DNA of 64,000 nt from Actinomadura meyerae. Its GTDB lineage: Bacteria; Actinomycetota; Actinomycetes; Streptosporangiales; Streptosporangiaceae. The translations under genes and the position numbers were made by a program. The notes beneath the pieces were generated by a model, which was not told where the DNA came from, did no database searches, and was given only the letters and a program-made list of their open reading frames with translations. The stretch is taken from the NCBI RefSeq assembly GCF_900188445.1, contig NZ_FZOR01000002.1, positions 124,001-188,000 of the forward strand, read 5' to 3'. This document shows, one piece after another, positions 28,428 through 36,711 of this stretch; the stretch's first letter is position 1, and the number at the start of each line of letters is the position of its first letter.

Positions 28428-29912
28428 TTACCGAGTGTGCGTGGCGATGGTGCGGAAGGCCGCCGGGAGGGCCTTGATCACGTCGTGGGCGCTGATCGGG
28501 GACTCGGCGCCGGGGGTGGGGGCCGCGGCCAGGCGGGCGGCCAGGCCGTGCAGGTAGGCGCCCGCCGCGGCCGCGTCCAGCGCGGGGAGGCCGCCCGCCA
28601 GCAGGGCGCCGATCAGGCCGGAGAGGACGTCGCCCGTACCGGCGGTGGCCAGGCGGGGGGTGCCCGTGGGGTTCACCCGGACCGGGCGGTCGGCCTCCGC
28701 CACCAGGGTCGTCGAGCCCTTGAGCAGGACGGTCGCGGAGAGTTCGGCGGCGGCCCGGCGGACGTGGTCGAGCCGGGCCGCCTCGATCGCGGCGCGGTCG
28801 GCGGCGATCAGGCGGGACAGCTCGCCCGCGTGCGGGGTGAGGACGGTCGGCGCGGCGCGGGCCAGGAGGTCGCGGCGGCGGGCGAGGACGGTGAGGCCGT
28901 CGGCGTCGACGAGCACGGGCAGGTCGGTGGACAGGACCGCCTCGATCAGGGACTCGGCGGCGTCGCCGGTGCCGAGGCCGGGGCCGACCACCCAGGACTG
29001 GACGCGGCCGATGCGCTGCAGGACCTTGGCGTCGTGGCGCCCCGGCTCGATGACCGTGGTGACGGCCTCGGGCCAGCGGTGCCGGACGAGCTCCACCGGG
29101 TGGGCGACGGAGGCGAACCGGACCATGCCCGCGCCGCCGTGGACGGCGCCGCCGGCGCACAGCACGGCGGCTCCGGTGAATTCGTCGCCGCCCGCGAGGA
29201 TCCCGACGACGCCGCGCCGGTACTTGTCGGACTCGGCGGCGGGCTCGGGCGGCTGGACGTCGGCCGGGCGCGGCGCGACGACGTCCGGGTCGGGCAGGTC
29301 GGGGCCGAGGCCGATGTCGACCAGCTCGACGACTCCGCAGCGGGACGCGCCGGGGTCGATGAGGAGGCCCGGCTTGTACGTCCCGAAGGTGACGGTGACG
29401 TCGGCGTGCACGGCGGCGCCGTCGACGCGGCCCGTGCTCGCGTCCACGCCGCTCGGGACGTCACAGGCGACGACGAGGGCGGTGGACTCGGCGGCGAGCG
29501 CGGCGTACCGGGCGTGCGGTTCGCGGAGCCCGCCGGTGCCGCCGATGCCGGTGAGGCCGTCGATGACCAGGTCGGCGCCGGCGATGGCGGCCTCCGCGCC
29601 GCCCGGCAGGAGGCGGCCGCCCGCGGCGAGCAGGTCGGCCAGCCCCGCCTCGTGGATCTTGGAGCCGGCCTGGACGGCGTGCACCCGGGCGCCGCGCCGG
29701 GCGAGCCGCGCGCCCGCGTAGAGGGCGTCGCCGCCGTTGTCGCCGCCGCCGACCAGCAGGACGACGCGCGACCCGTACACGGCGGGCAGGAGGCGGGCGC
29801 AGACCGAGGCGAGGCCCGCGGCGGCGCGCTGCATGAGGGCGCCGTCCGGCAGCCGGGCCATCAGGGCCCGCTCGGCCGCCCGGACCTTGCCGACCTCGTG
29901 CGCGTACCTCAT
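28428..29912 (-). CDS. nnr: bifunctional NAD(P)H-hydrate epimerase / ADP-dependent dehydratase
   Basis: Nnr repairs hydrated NADH and NADPH. The 494-residue protein is the two-domain fusion. Residues 1 to about 210 form the YjeF_N epimerase (LLVGGGDNGGDALYAGARLA, CDVPSGVDASTG). The C-terminal YjeF_C kinase-like domain has LTPHAGELSRL and GTGDVLSGLIGALLAGG. I chose the ATG at 29912 (MRYAHEVGKVRAAE), behind GGGGAG, because residues from the longer frame do not resemble the family. Located upstream of alr as in M. tuberculosis. Confidence 0.93.
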   Translation of the reverse strand: MRYAHEVGKVRAAERALMARLPDGALMQRAAAGLASVCARLLPAVYGSRVVLLVGGGDNGGDALYAGARLARRGARVHAVQAGSKIHEAGLADLLAAGGRLLPGGAEAAIAGADLVIDGLTGIGGTGGLREPHARYAALAAESTALVVACDVPSGVDASTGRVDGAAVHADVTVTFGTYKPGLLIDPGASRCGVVELVDIGLGPDLPDPDVVAPRPADVQPPEPAAESDKYRRGVVGILAGGDEFTGAAVLCAGGAVHGGAGMVRFASVAHPVELVRHRWPEAVTTVIEPGRHDAKVLQRIGRVQSWVVGPGLGTGDAAESLIEAVLSTDLPVLVDADGLTVLARRRDLLARAAPTVLTPHAGELSRLIAADRAAIEAARLDHVRRAAAELSATVLLKGSTTLVAEADRPVRVNPTGTPRLATAGTGDVLSGLIGALLAGGLPALDAAAAGAYLHGLAARLAAAPTPGAESPISAHDVIKALPAAFRTIATHTR

Positions 29913-29985
29913 CTCCGGCTCCCCGGCTCGGTCATACGGACAAGGGTGCCATGCGGGACCCGCCCCGGCCATTTGTACCTTGCGC

Positions 29986-29996
29986 TGCAAGTTTCG
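29986..29996 (+). promoter_or_regulatory. TGCAASTT motif, copy 1 (upstream of XRE gene)
   Basis: TGCAAGTTTCG, within a local dyad CTTGC-GCT-GCAAG, in the divergent nnr/XRE region. It matches copies 2 (31482) and 3 (31724) around the DUF397 genes. Candidate operator. Confidence 0.4.
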
Positions 29997-30125
29997 GTGT
30001 CATGTGCGTTAAAGAATCATCGGCCGTAGAATCTTCCCCATCCGCTCCGATGTATTCGCACTGCGGCACTCAGGTGCGGCAGAATGCGCCATGATCAGTC
30101 CGCCGGGACTGGAGAGGCCCGAGCA

Positions 30126-30986
30126 ATGAGCACTTCCCGAGGTCCCTCCGTCCGGCAGCGCCGGCTGGCCGCCGAGCTCCGGCGGCTGCGCGAGCGCAGG
30201 GGGCTCACCGGGGACGAGGTCGCCGAGCGGCTCTCCTGGTCCACCGCGAAGGTGAGCCGGCTGGAGAACGCGCGGACCGGAGCGAAGATCGCCGACGTGC
30301 GGCGGCTGCTGGAGCTGTACGAGGTCGACGGCCCCCGGCACGCCGACCTCATCTCCCTCGCGCACGACGCGGCGCAGCGCGGCTGGTGGGAGGAGTACCG
30401 CGACCTGCCGAGCCCGCTCGCCGACTTCATCGCCCTGGAGTCCGAGGCCACGGCGGCCAAGGAATGGGGCAGCACCGTCTTTCCCGGCCTGCTGCAGACC
30501 GAGGACTACGCGCGGCACGTCATCGGCGGCTGGAGCGACCTCGCCACGCTGCCGCCGCAGGAACTCGAACGCCGGGTGGACGTGCGAATGCGGCGCCGCG
30601 CGCTGCTGGACGGCCCGAACCCGCTGCAACTCTCGGCGGTGCTGGACGAGTCGGTTCTGCAGCGCCGGATCGGTGACCCAAAGGTCATGCGCGAGCAGCT
30701 CGAACATCTGTGCCGGATGACCGAGTCGCCGAACGTGACCGTGCAGATCCTGCCCTTGGGTATCGCACACTCGGTGTTGGCTGAATCGTTTATCCTTCTG
30801 GAATTCTCACCGGTGCATGACATCGTTTTCCCTGATATCGTGCACGTGGAATCCCTGACAATCAGCCACTTTGCGGATGAGGCTGTTACCTATATGTACA
30901 GGCTCGCCTATTCAAGCCTGGCGGGCCAGGCGCTGGACGCCGACGAATCCCGGCGGCGCATCGCCGCGGCCAAAGACGCCTGGTGA
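30126..30986 (+). CDS. XRE-family regulator with DUF5753 domain (Scr1-like)
   Basis: A 286-residue DNA-binding protein. The HTH at residues 10-65 reads RLAAELRRLRERRGLTGDEVAERLSWSTAKVSRLENAR. The rest is the DUF5753 domain (VFPGLLQTEDYARHVI, VRMRRRALL, LDESVLQRRIG, MTESPNVTVQILPLG). Such proteins are very abundant in actinomycetes and are encoded next to DUF397 proteins; the pairs act as development or secondary-metabolism regulators, with a toxin-antitoxin-like layout proposed for some. GAGAGG precedes the ATG. It is followed by two DUF397 genes on the same strand. Lower GC near its 3' end (ATCGTTTTCCC, TATATGTACAGG) is notable. Confidence 0.9.
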   Translation: MSTSRGPSVRQRRLAAELRRLRERRGLTGDEVAERLSWSTAKVSRLENARTGAKIADVRRLLELYEVDGPRHADLISLAHDAAQRGWWEEYRDLPSPLADFIALESEATAAKEWGSTVFPGLLQTEDYARHVIGGWSDLATLPPQELERRVDVRMRRRALLDGPNPLQLSAVLDESVLQRRIGDPKVMREQLEHLCRMTESPNVTVQILPLGIAHSVLAESFILLEFSPVHDIVFPDIVHVESLTISHFADEAVTYMYRLAYSSLAGQALDADESRRRIAAAKDAW

Positions 30987-31026
30987 CGGGTCCGCTAAGG
31001 GGCTCAATCCTTGTGAAAGGCACCGA

Positions 31027-31248
31027 GTGTCCCCTTTCGCCACTCCTGCTCCGCAATGGAGGAGAAGCGCCCACTGCGGGGCGAGTAACACGTGCGTCGA
31101 GATCGCCGCACTGGTCGATTCGTCCCCTTTCATCGGGGCGCGCGACGCCAAGCACGGCACGCAGAGTCCGGTCCTGTCGTTCTCGCCCGGAGAGTGGCGA
31201 GACTTCGTTGAACGAGCCAAGAAGGGCGAATTCGACCTGGGCCGATGA
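31027..31248 (+). CDS. DUF397 protein, first copy
   Basis: A 73-residue small protein of the DUF397 family: WRRSAHCGASNTCVEIAALVD, then VLSFSPGEWRDFVERAKKGEFD, which is the complete motif set. The GTG start at 31027 has GAAAGG six bases upstream, and the gene starts 40 bp after the XRE stop, so co-transcription is likely. DUF397 proteins bind or antagonise the neighbouring XRE regulator in the few cases studied. Confidence 0.85.
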   Translation: MSPFATPAPQWRRSAHCGASNTCVEIAALVDSSPFIGARDAKHGTQSPVLSFSPGEWRDFVERAKKGEFDLGR

Positions 31249-31481
31249 GGCGGCGCTGAACCGCCGCTGAGCCGCCTTCCGCCGCCTCACGAGGGCCCGC
31301 GGAGGGACACGCCGCACGGGCCGGGTCCACGCTAGACCCGGCCTGTCGCCACCCCGCCCGACACTCTGGTCCTACCTCGCAACGCCGGCCGCACGGGTAC
31401 CGCGCCACCCGTCCGTGGTCAGGCGTTTTTTGCGATCTTGTTACCGTGTGCTTGATGTACCGGCAGCGCGGCCGCGGTCAA

Positions 31482-31492
31482 TGCAACTTTCG
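31482..31492 (+). promoter_or_regulatory. TGCAASTT motif, copy 2
   Basis: TGCAACTTTCG, 15 bases before the second DUF397 start. One base differs from copy 1. Confidence 0.4.
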
Positions 31493-31507
31493 ATGCAGGG
31501 AGCCGGA

Positions 31508-31714
31508 ATGAGTTTCCGTGGGACAGCCCCCGCCCAGTGGAGGAGAAGCACCCGGTGCGGTGCCAGCAACGGCTGTGTCGAGGTGGCCCGACTCGACGAG
31601 GAGGCGATATCCGTGCGCGACACCGAGGACACCGCGACGACCCTGAGGTTCGGCCCCGGTGAATGGCGCAGGTTCACCGAGCACGTGCGGGCGGGCCGTT
31701 ACGACCGCCCCTGA
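31508..31714 (+). CDS. DUF397 protein, second copy
   Basis: A 68-residue DUF397 protein: WRRSTRCGASNGCVEVARLD, ISVRDTEDTATTLRFGPGEWRRFTEHVRAGRYD. It differs from the first copy at many positions but keeps the W-RRS-CGASN-CVE core. The ATG at 31508 has AGGGAG (31497-31502) five bases upstream. It is separated from the first copy by 259 bp and so may have its own promoter, where the TGCAACTT motif lies. Confidence 0.85.
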   Translation: MSFRGTAPAQWRRSTRCGASNGCVEVARLDEEAISVRDTEDTATTLRFGPGEWRRFTEHVRAGRYDRP

Positions 31715-31723
31715 AAGAAACTC

Positions 31724-31734
31724 TGCAACTTGCA
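31724..31734 (+). promoter_or_regulatory. TGCAASTT motif, copy 3
   Basis: TGCAACTTGCA, just after the second DUF397 stop, at the right border of the cassette. Confidence 0.35.
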
Positions 31735-31807
31735 TCCTGGCTGAGAATTTCACCGGCCCGGAGAATTCCATTCGGCGCTTTCCGCGGTGATCAGCCGCAC
31801 GGCGTTA

Positions 31808-32779
31808 TCACGCGATCCGGACGCCCCTCGGCACCCGGTGGAGGGGCGTCCGGAGCCGCGACGCGGTAAGGGCGACGGCGCCCGCCGCGAGCGCCAGGTC
31901 GAAGGCCAGCCCCCACGGCCACACCGCGGCTCCCCTGCCCTCGTCGTGCCGATGGGGGCCCTTGCCCTTGCGGGCGTCGCGGACACCGCGGCTCATCTCG
32001 CCCAGCGGGTCGGACGACGGCGGCCGGCGGAACACCTCGTCGCCCACGACGACCTCGCGTTCGGGCAGCCGCGGCGCCGCGTCGGCGAGCACGACGACCG
32101 GGTTCGGCGACAGCAGCCACCAGACGCGCTCGCTGTGCTCGACGGTGTAGCCGTCGTACGGGAGGGTCCGGCGCTCGGCGGTGAACTGGAGGGCGATCGA
32201 GTACAGCACCGGCGTGCCGGCCAGGAGGACGAACACCGTGATGTAGGACATCAGCACCGAGGTGATGCTCCGGGCGAGGAGCGCCGACCATGCCTGGCTG
32301 ATCGCGCAGACCACGCCGATGAGCAGCGCCGTGACGCTGAGGACGACCTGCGCCCGCAGCGGGCTGATCGCGCCCTCGGCGACCGGGACCAGCAGGACCG
32401 GCAGCGTGAGCAGCAGGGCGGCCAGGCCCGTCCCCCACGCGGCGGCGAGCTTGCCGAGCACGATCTCACCGGGCGTGAGCCGGGTGAGCTGGAGGGTGGC
32501 GAGCGTCCCGCGCTCCCGGTCCCCGTTGATCGACTGGCCGCCGAGCGCGGGGGTGACGAGCAGCAGGAGCACCAGCACCGCGAGCAGCACCCCGCCGAAC
32601 ATCGGGATGCCGGGCTCGTCGTCCGCGGAGCCGCCGCCGGACCCCAGCGCCAGCCGGAACAGCAGGCCGAGCCCGTTGACGATGACGAACCAGGCGGCGA
32701 GCAGCGCCTTCCAGCGGCCGGTCCGCAGCCGGGTCCTGATCTCCTGCCGTGCCACCAGGCCGACTCCGCGCGCGGTCAT
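31808..32779 (-). CDS. ABC-2 type transporter permease
   Basis: A 323-residue integral membrane protein with about six hydrophobic helices (ALLAAWFVIVNGLGLLFRLALG; VLLAVLVLLLLVTPAL; TGLAALLLTLPVLLVPVA; VLSVTALLIGVVCAISQAW; VLMSYITVFVLLAGTPVLY; a C-terminal helix). NGDRERGTLATLQLTRLTPGEIVLGKL is the ABC-2 permease loop. ATG overlaps the stop of its ATPase by 4 bp. The last codons form a 13-bp hairpin (31817-31853) that probably serves as terminator. Substrate unknown. Confidence 0.87.
   Translation of the reverse strand: MTARGVGLVARQEIRTRLRTGRWKALLAAWFVIVNGLGLLFRLALGSGGGSADDEPGIPMFGGVLLAVLVLLLLVTPALGGQSINGDRERGTLATLQLTRLTPGEIVLGKLAAAWGTGLAALLLTLPVLLVPVAEGAISPLRAQVVLSVTALLIGVVCAISQAWSALLARSITSVLMSYITVFVLLAGTPVLYSIALQFTAERRTLPYDGYTVEHSERVWWLLSPNPVVVLADAAPRLPEREVVVGDEVFRRPPSSDPLGEMSRGVRDARKGKGPHRHDEGRGAAVWPWGLAFDLALAAGAVALTASRLRTPLHRVPRGVRIA
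31817..31853 (-). terminator. hairpin overlapping the 3' end of the permease gene
   Basis: Arms CCGGACGCCCCTC and GAGGGGCGTCCGG, loop of 11, 13-bp perfect stem. The stem begins 9 bases before the end of the coding sequence, so coding and termination functions overlap. Confidence 0.6.
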
Positions 32780-33729
32780 CGCCGGTCACCTCCGGTCTCG
32801 GTCATCGCCAGGTAGGCCGATTCGAGCGCGCCGGCCGCGGGAGCCAGCCCGCAGACGGGCACCCCGGCCCGGACCAGCTCGGCCAGCAGCGCGGCGGCCT
32901 CGGCCTCGGTCAGCGGGCCGACCTCGGCGCCGCCCGGCGACTCGGCGGCCCGGAGTTCCGGCAGCCCGTCGAGCGGGCCCGCGAGGGCCGCGCTCAGCCG
33001 CCCTGGATCGAGGGAGCGGATCCGCCACCGGACTCGGGACGAGCTGCCGGCGAGCTCCGCCATCGCGTGCTCGCCCACCGTCCGGCCGCGGTCGACCAGG
33101 ACGACCCGGTCGGCGATCTCCTCCAGCTCGCTGAGGATGTGGCTGGACACCAGCACCGCGACGCCGTCCGCCGCCAGGGACCGCAGGAGGTCACGCAGTT
33201 CGACGCGCGAGCGCGGGTCGAGGCCGGAGGCGGGCTCGTCCAGCAGCAGGACGCGCGGCCGGTGCACGAGGGCCCGCGCCATCCCGAGCCGCTGCTTCTG
33301 CCCGCGCGACAGCGCGTGCACGGGCCGCCCGACGTGGTCGTCCAGGCGGACGAGGGCGAGCAGGGCCGTGACGCGGCGCTGCCGCTCCGCCTTCGGCAGC
33401 CCGTGGGCGTCCGCGAAGAACGCCAGGTACTCGTCCACCGTGAGCTGGTCGTACACGCCGAAGGCGTCCGGCATCCAGCCGACGGACTCCCGGGCCCGCG
33501 CGGGGCTCGCCAGCGCGTCGCGGCCCGCGATCCGCACCGTGCCCGAGTCGGGCGCGAGGAGCGTCGCGAGGATCAGCAGCAGCGTCGTCTTGCCCGCGCC
33601 GTTGGCCCCGACGAGCGCCGTGACCTGCCCGTACGGGACGGTGATGTCGAGCCCGCGGACCGCCTCCACCGGCCCGAACCGCCGCGTGACCCCGTACGCC
33701 TCGACGCCGAGGCCGCCGTCCTCCGCCAC
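32776..33729 (-). CDS. ABC transporter ATP-binding protein
   Basis: A 317-residue ATPase for the adjacent permease. Walker A GANGAGKTTLLLIL near residue 40, signature LSRGQKQRLGMARAL near 140, Walker B VLLLDEPASGLDPRSR near 160, H-loop SSHILSELE. The C-terminal 90 residues are an extra regulatory part typical of drug and lantibiotic exporters. GTG start with GGAGG seven bases upstream. The two genes form a complete exporter operon upstream of nothing else. Confidence 0.93.
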   Translation of the reverse strand: MAEDGGLGVEAYGVTRRFGPVEAVRGLDITVPYGQVTALVGANGAGKTTLLLILATLLAPDSGTVRIAGRDALASPARARESVGWMPDAFGVYDQLTVDEYLAFFADAHGLPKAERQRRVTALLALVRLDDHVGRPVHALSRGQKQRLGMARALVHRPRVLLLDEPASGLDPRSRVELRDLLRSLAADGVAVLVSSHILSELEEIADRVVLVDRGRTVGEHAMAELAGSSSRVRWRIRSLDPGRLSAALAGPLDGLPELRAAESPGGAEVGPLTEAEAAALLAELVRAGVPVCGLAPAAGALESAYLAMTETGGDRR

Positions 33730-33791
33730 CCGTCACCTCCGGTCTCGTCCCGGCATTGGACGCGACCCGGAAACGGCGGGTTCCGGCGGAT

Positions 33792-35636
33792 CTACTCCAC
33801 GGTGACGGACTTGGCGAGGTTGCGGGGCTGGTCGACGTCGTGGCCCTTGGCGGTGGCCAGCTCGCAGGCGAAGACCTGCAGCGGGACGGTCGTGACCAGC
33901 GGCTGGAGCAGCGTCGGGACGGCCGGGACGCGGATCAGCGTGTCCGCGTACGGCTCCACCGACTCGTCGCCCTCCTCGGCGATGACGATCGTCCGGGCGC
34001 CCCGGGCGCGGATCTCCTGGATGTTCGACACGATCTTGTCGTGCAGGACGTCCCGCGCGCGCGGCGGCACCACGACCACCACCGGCAGGTTCTCCTCGAT
34101 CAGCGCGATCGGGCCGTGCTTCAGCTCGCCCGCGGCGAAGCCCTCGGCGTGCATGTAGGCGAGTTCCTTGAGCTTCAGCGCGCCCTCCAGGGCGACGGGG
34201 AAGCCGACGTGGCGGCCGAGGAACAGCACGCAGTGCTCGCCCGACAGGGACCGGGCCAGCTCGCGGACCGGCTCCATGGTCTCCAGGACCTTGTCGACCT
34301 TCTCCGGCATCCGCTCCAGGAGCTGCACCATGGCGAACACCTCGTCGCCCCACTTGGTGCCCCGCACCTGCGCGAGGTAGAGGGCGATGAGGTAGACGGC
34401 GACGAGCTGGGTGAGGAACGCCTTGGTGGACGCGACGGCGATCTCCGGCCCGGCGTGGGTGTAGAGGACGCCGTCGCACTCGCGCGGCAGCGTGGAGCCG
34501 TTGACGTTGCAGATGCCGAGCAGCTTGGCCTTCTGCTCGCGGGCGTGCCGGACGGCCATCAGCGCGTCCATCGTCTCGCCCGACTGGGAGATCGCGATGA
34601 CCAGCGTCGTCGGCGACAGGATCGGGTCGCGGTAGCGGAACTCGCTGGCCAGCTCCACCTCGCAGGGCAGCCCGGCCCAGTGCTCGATGGCGTACTTGGC
34701 GATCAGGCCCGCGTGGTAGGACGTCCCGCACGCGACGATGATGATCTTGTCGACCTCGCGCAGCTCCCGGTCGGACATGCGCATCTCGTCCAGGTGCAGC
34801 CGCCCGTCGGAGCCGATCCGGCCGAGCAGCGTGTCGGCGACGGCGCGCGGCTGCTCGGCGATCTCCTTGAGCATGAAGTAGTCGTAACCGCCTTTTTCCG
34901 CGGCCGAGACGTCCCAGTCGACGTGGTACGCCTTGGTCTCGGCGGGACGGCCCTCGAAGTCGGTGACGGTGACCCCGTCGGCGCGCAGCTCGACGATCTG
35001 GTCCTGGCCCAGCTCGATCGCGTCGCGGGTGTGCGCGATGAAGGCGGCGACGTCGCTGGCGAGGAAGTTCTCCCCCTCGCCGACGCCGACGACCAGCGGC
35101 GAGTTGCGGCGCGCCCCGACGACCAGGTCCGGGTTGCCGGTGTGCACGGCGACCAGCGTGAAGGCGCCCTCCAGCCGGCTGCAGACGCGGCGCATGGCGT
35201 CGGCGAGGCCGCCGCCGGACTTCAGCTCCTCCTCCAGCAGGTGCGCGACGGCCTCGGTGTCGGTGTCGGACGCCAGCCCGTGCCCGCCCTCCTCCAGCTC
35301 GGCGCGCAGCGCGGCGAAGTTCTCGATGATCCCGTTGTGGATGACGGCGACGGAGCCGGTGCAGTCGACGTGCGGGTGGGCGTTCCGGTCGTTCGGCGGC
35401 CCGTGCGTCGCCCACCGGGTGTGCCCCATGCCCAGCGTCCCCGCGGGCGGCGGCTGCTCCTCCAGGGCGGCCCGGAGGTTCCCGAGCTTGCCCGCCCGCT
35501 TCGCCGTCGCCAGCTTCCCGTCGGCCAGCACGGCCACCCCGGCCGAGTCGTAGCCGCGGTACTCCAGCCGCGCCAGGCCCTCGACGACGACGTCGAGCGC
35601 GGGCCGGCCCCCTACGTACCCCACGATTCCGCACAT
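33792..35636 (-). CDS. glmS: glutamine--fructose-6-phosphate aminotransferase (isomerising)
   Basis: GlmS makes glucosamine-6-phosphate, the entry to UDP-GlcNAc and peptidoglycan. The 614-residue protein starts MCGIVGYVGG with the N-terminal nucleophile Cys exposed after Met removal. TRWATHGPPNDRNAHPH is the glutaminase loop, and two SIS domains follow (VACGTSYHAGLIAKYAIE; ISQSGETMDALMAVRHARE). It ends PRNLAKSVTVE, the universal C-terminal motif. A TAGAGT -10 box seven bases upstream suggests a leaderless mRNA. GlmM lies 14 kb to the right on the same strand. Confidence 0.97.
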   Translation of the reverse strand: MCGIVGYVGGRPALDVVVEGLARLEYRGYDSAGVAVLADGKLATAKRAGKLGNLRAALEEQPPPAGTLGMGHTRWATHGPPNDRNAHPHVDCTGSVAVIHNGIIENFAALRAELEEGGHGLASDTDTEAVAHLLEEELKSGGGLADAMRRVCSRLEGAFTLVAVHTGNPDLVVGARRNSPLVVGVGEGENFLASDVAAFIAHTRDAIELGQDQIVELRADGVTVTDFEGRPAETKAYHVDWDVSAAEKGGYDYFMLKEIAEQPRAVADTLLGRIGSDGRLHLDEMRMSDRELREVDKIIIVACGTSYHAGLIAKYAIEHWAGLPCEVELASEFRYRDPILSPTTLVIAISQSGETMDALMAVRHAREQKAKLLGICNVNGSTLPRECDGVLYTHAGPEIAVASTKAFLTQLVAVYLIALYLAQVRGTKWGDEVFAMVQLLERMPEKVDKVLETMEPVRELARSLSGEHCVLFLGRHVGFPVALEGALKLKELAYMHAEGFAAGELKHGPIALIEENLPVVVVVPPRARDVLHDKIVSNIQEIRARGARTIVIAEEGDESVEPYADTLIRVPAVPTLLQPLVTTVPLQVFACELATAKGHDVDQPRNLAKSVTVE

Positions 35637-35643
35637 GGCGGCA

Positions 35644-35649
35644 ACTCTA
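35644..35649 (-). promoter_or_regulatory. -10 box, probable leaderless promoter of glmS
   Basis: TAGAGT on the minus strand, seven bases before the glmS ATG; no purine-rich ribosome site between them. No glmS ribozyme-like leader is possible in this spacing. Confidence 0.5.
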
Positions 35650-35746
35650 TTCGGTGTCCCGGCGGGGACCTACCCGCGGACGGCACGGACCGCTCCGCTA
35701 ACGTGAACCGCCGGTGAAAACCCGGTGACCGGCTGACCAGCCCGGT

Positions 35747-35752
35747 TAATGT
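35747..35752 (+). promoter_or_regulatory. -10 box, probable leaderless promoter of coaA
   Basis: TAATGT, six bases before the coaA ATG at 35759, with GTGACC about 16 bp further upstream as a weak -35. Confidence 0.55.
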
Positions 35753-35758
35753 TCAGCC

Positions 35759-36700
35759 ATGACGAGCGGATGGGACAGCGTGCCGAGCCCCTACGTGGAA
35801 CTCTCCCGCGACGCCTGGCGGGCCCTGCGCGAGAGCACCCCGCTGCCGCTCACGCCCGGCGAGCTGGACGCCCTGCGCGGCCTGAAGGACCCGATCGACA
35901 TCACCGAGGTCGAGGAGGTCTACCTGCCGCTGTCCCGGCTGCTGAACCTGTTCTTCCTCGGCGACTGGCGGCTGCGCGACACCGTCAGCGGGTTCCTCGG
36001 CGACGAGGTGCCGCCCACCCCGTTCATCATCGGCGTGGCGGGCAGCGTCGCGGTCGGCAAGTCCACGACGTCCCGGCTGCTGCGCACGCTGCTCGCCCGC
36101 TGGCCGGAGCACCCGACCGTGGAGCTGGTGACGACCGACAGCTTCCTCTACCCGAACGCCGTGCTGTCCGAGCGCGGGATCATGGACCGCAAGGGCTTCC
36201 CCGAGTCCTACGACCGGCGGGCGCTCGTCCGGTTCGTCTCGGAGATCAAGGCGGGCGCGGCCGAGGCGTCGATCCCGGTGTACTCGCACCTGGAGTACGA
36301 CATCGTGCCGGACGCGGTGCAGACCGTCCGGCGGCCCGACATCCTGATCGTCGAGGGGCTGAACGTGCTGCAGGCGCCGCCGCCCGGTGCCCTCGGCGTG
36401 TCCGACTTCTTCGATTTCTCCATCTATGTGGATGCGCGGGTCGAGGACATCCGGCAGTGGTACATCGACCGGCTGTTCGCGCTGCGCCGCACCGCCTTCA
36501 CCGACCCGCGCTCCTACTTCCACAAGTACGCGCACGAGCTGGACGAGGACGAGACGGCCGCGTTCGCGCAGCGCGTGTGGCGGGACGTCAACGAGATCAA
36601 CCTCGTCTCCAACATCCTGCCGACACGCGCGCGCGCCACGCTCGTCCTGCACAAGGACCGCGACCACGCCGTCCAGCGCGTCCGGCTCCGCCGCATCTGA
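35759..36700 (+). CDS. coaA: type I pantothenate kinase
   Basis: CoaA phosphorylates pantothenate, the first and regulated step of coenzyme A synthesis. The 313-residue protein has Walker [18 protein letters not shown] near residue 98, [12 protein letters not shown] near 127, [29 protein letters not shown], and [19 protein letters not shown], matching the prokaryotic type I family. It diverges from glmS; both promoters lie within 122 bp. Its stop is 11 bp from the convergent PhoX-like gene. Confidence 0.96.
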   Translation: MTSGWDSVPSPYVELSRDAWRALRESTPLPLTPGELDALRGLKDPIDITEVEEVYLPLSRLLNLFFLGDWRLRDTVSGFLGDEVPPTPFIIGVAGSVAVGKSTTSRLLRTLLARWPEHPTVELVTTDSFLYPNAVLSERGIMDRKGFPESYDRRALVRFVSEIKAGAAEASIPVYSHLEYDIVPDAVQTVRRPDILIVEGLNVLQAPPPGALGVSDFFDFSIYVDARVEDIRQWYIDRLFALRRTAFTDPRSYFHKYAHELDEDETAAFAQRVWRDVNEINLVSNILPTRARATLVLHKDRDHAVQRVRLRRI

Positions 36701-36711
36701 CCGGGGGCCTC

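Noticed and set aside
31027..31714. The two DUF397 genes as a CRISPR-like or insertion-sequence repeat pair
   Set aside because: The similarity is at protein level only, each with its own ribosome site; no repeat-spacer pattern.
35637..35758. A glmS ribozyme or other riboswitch upstream of glmS
   Set aside because: The promoter -10 lies seven bases from the start codon and coaA diverges within 122 bp, so there is no room for a structured leader.
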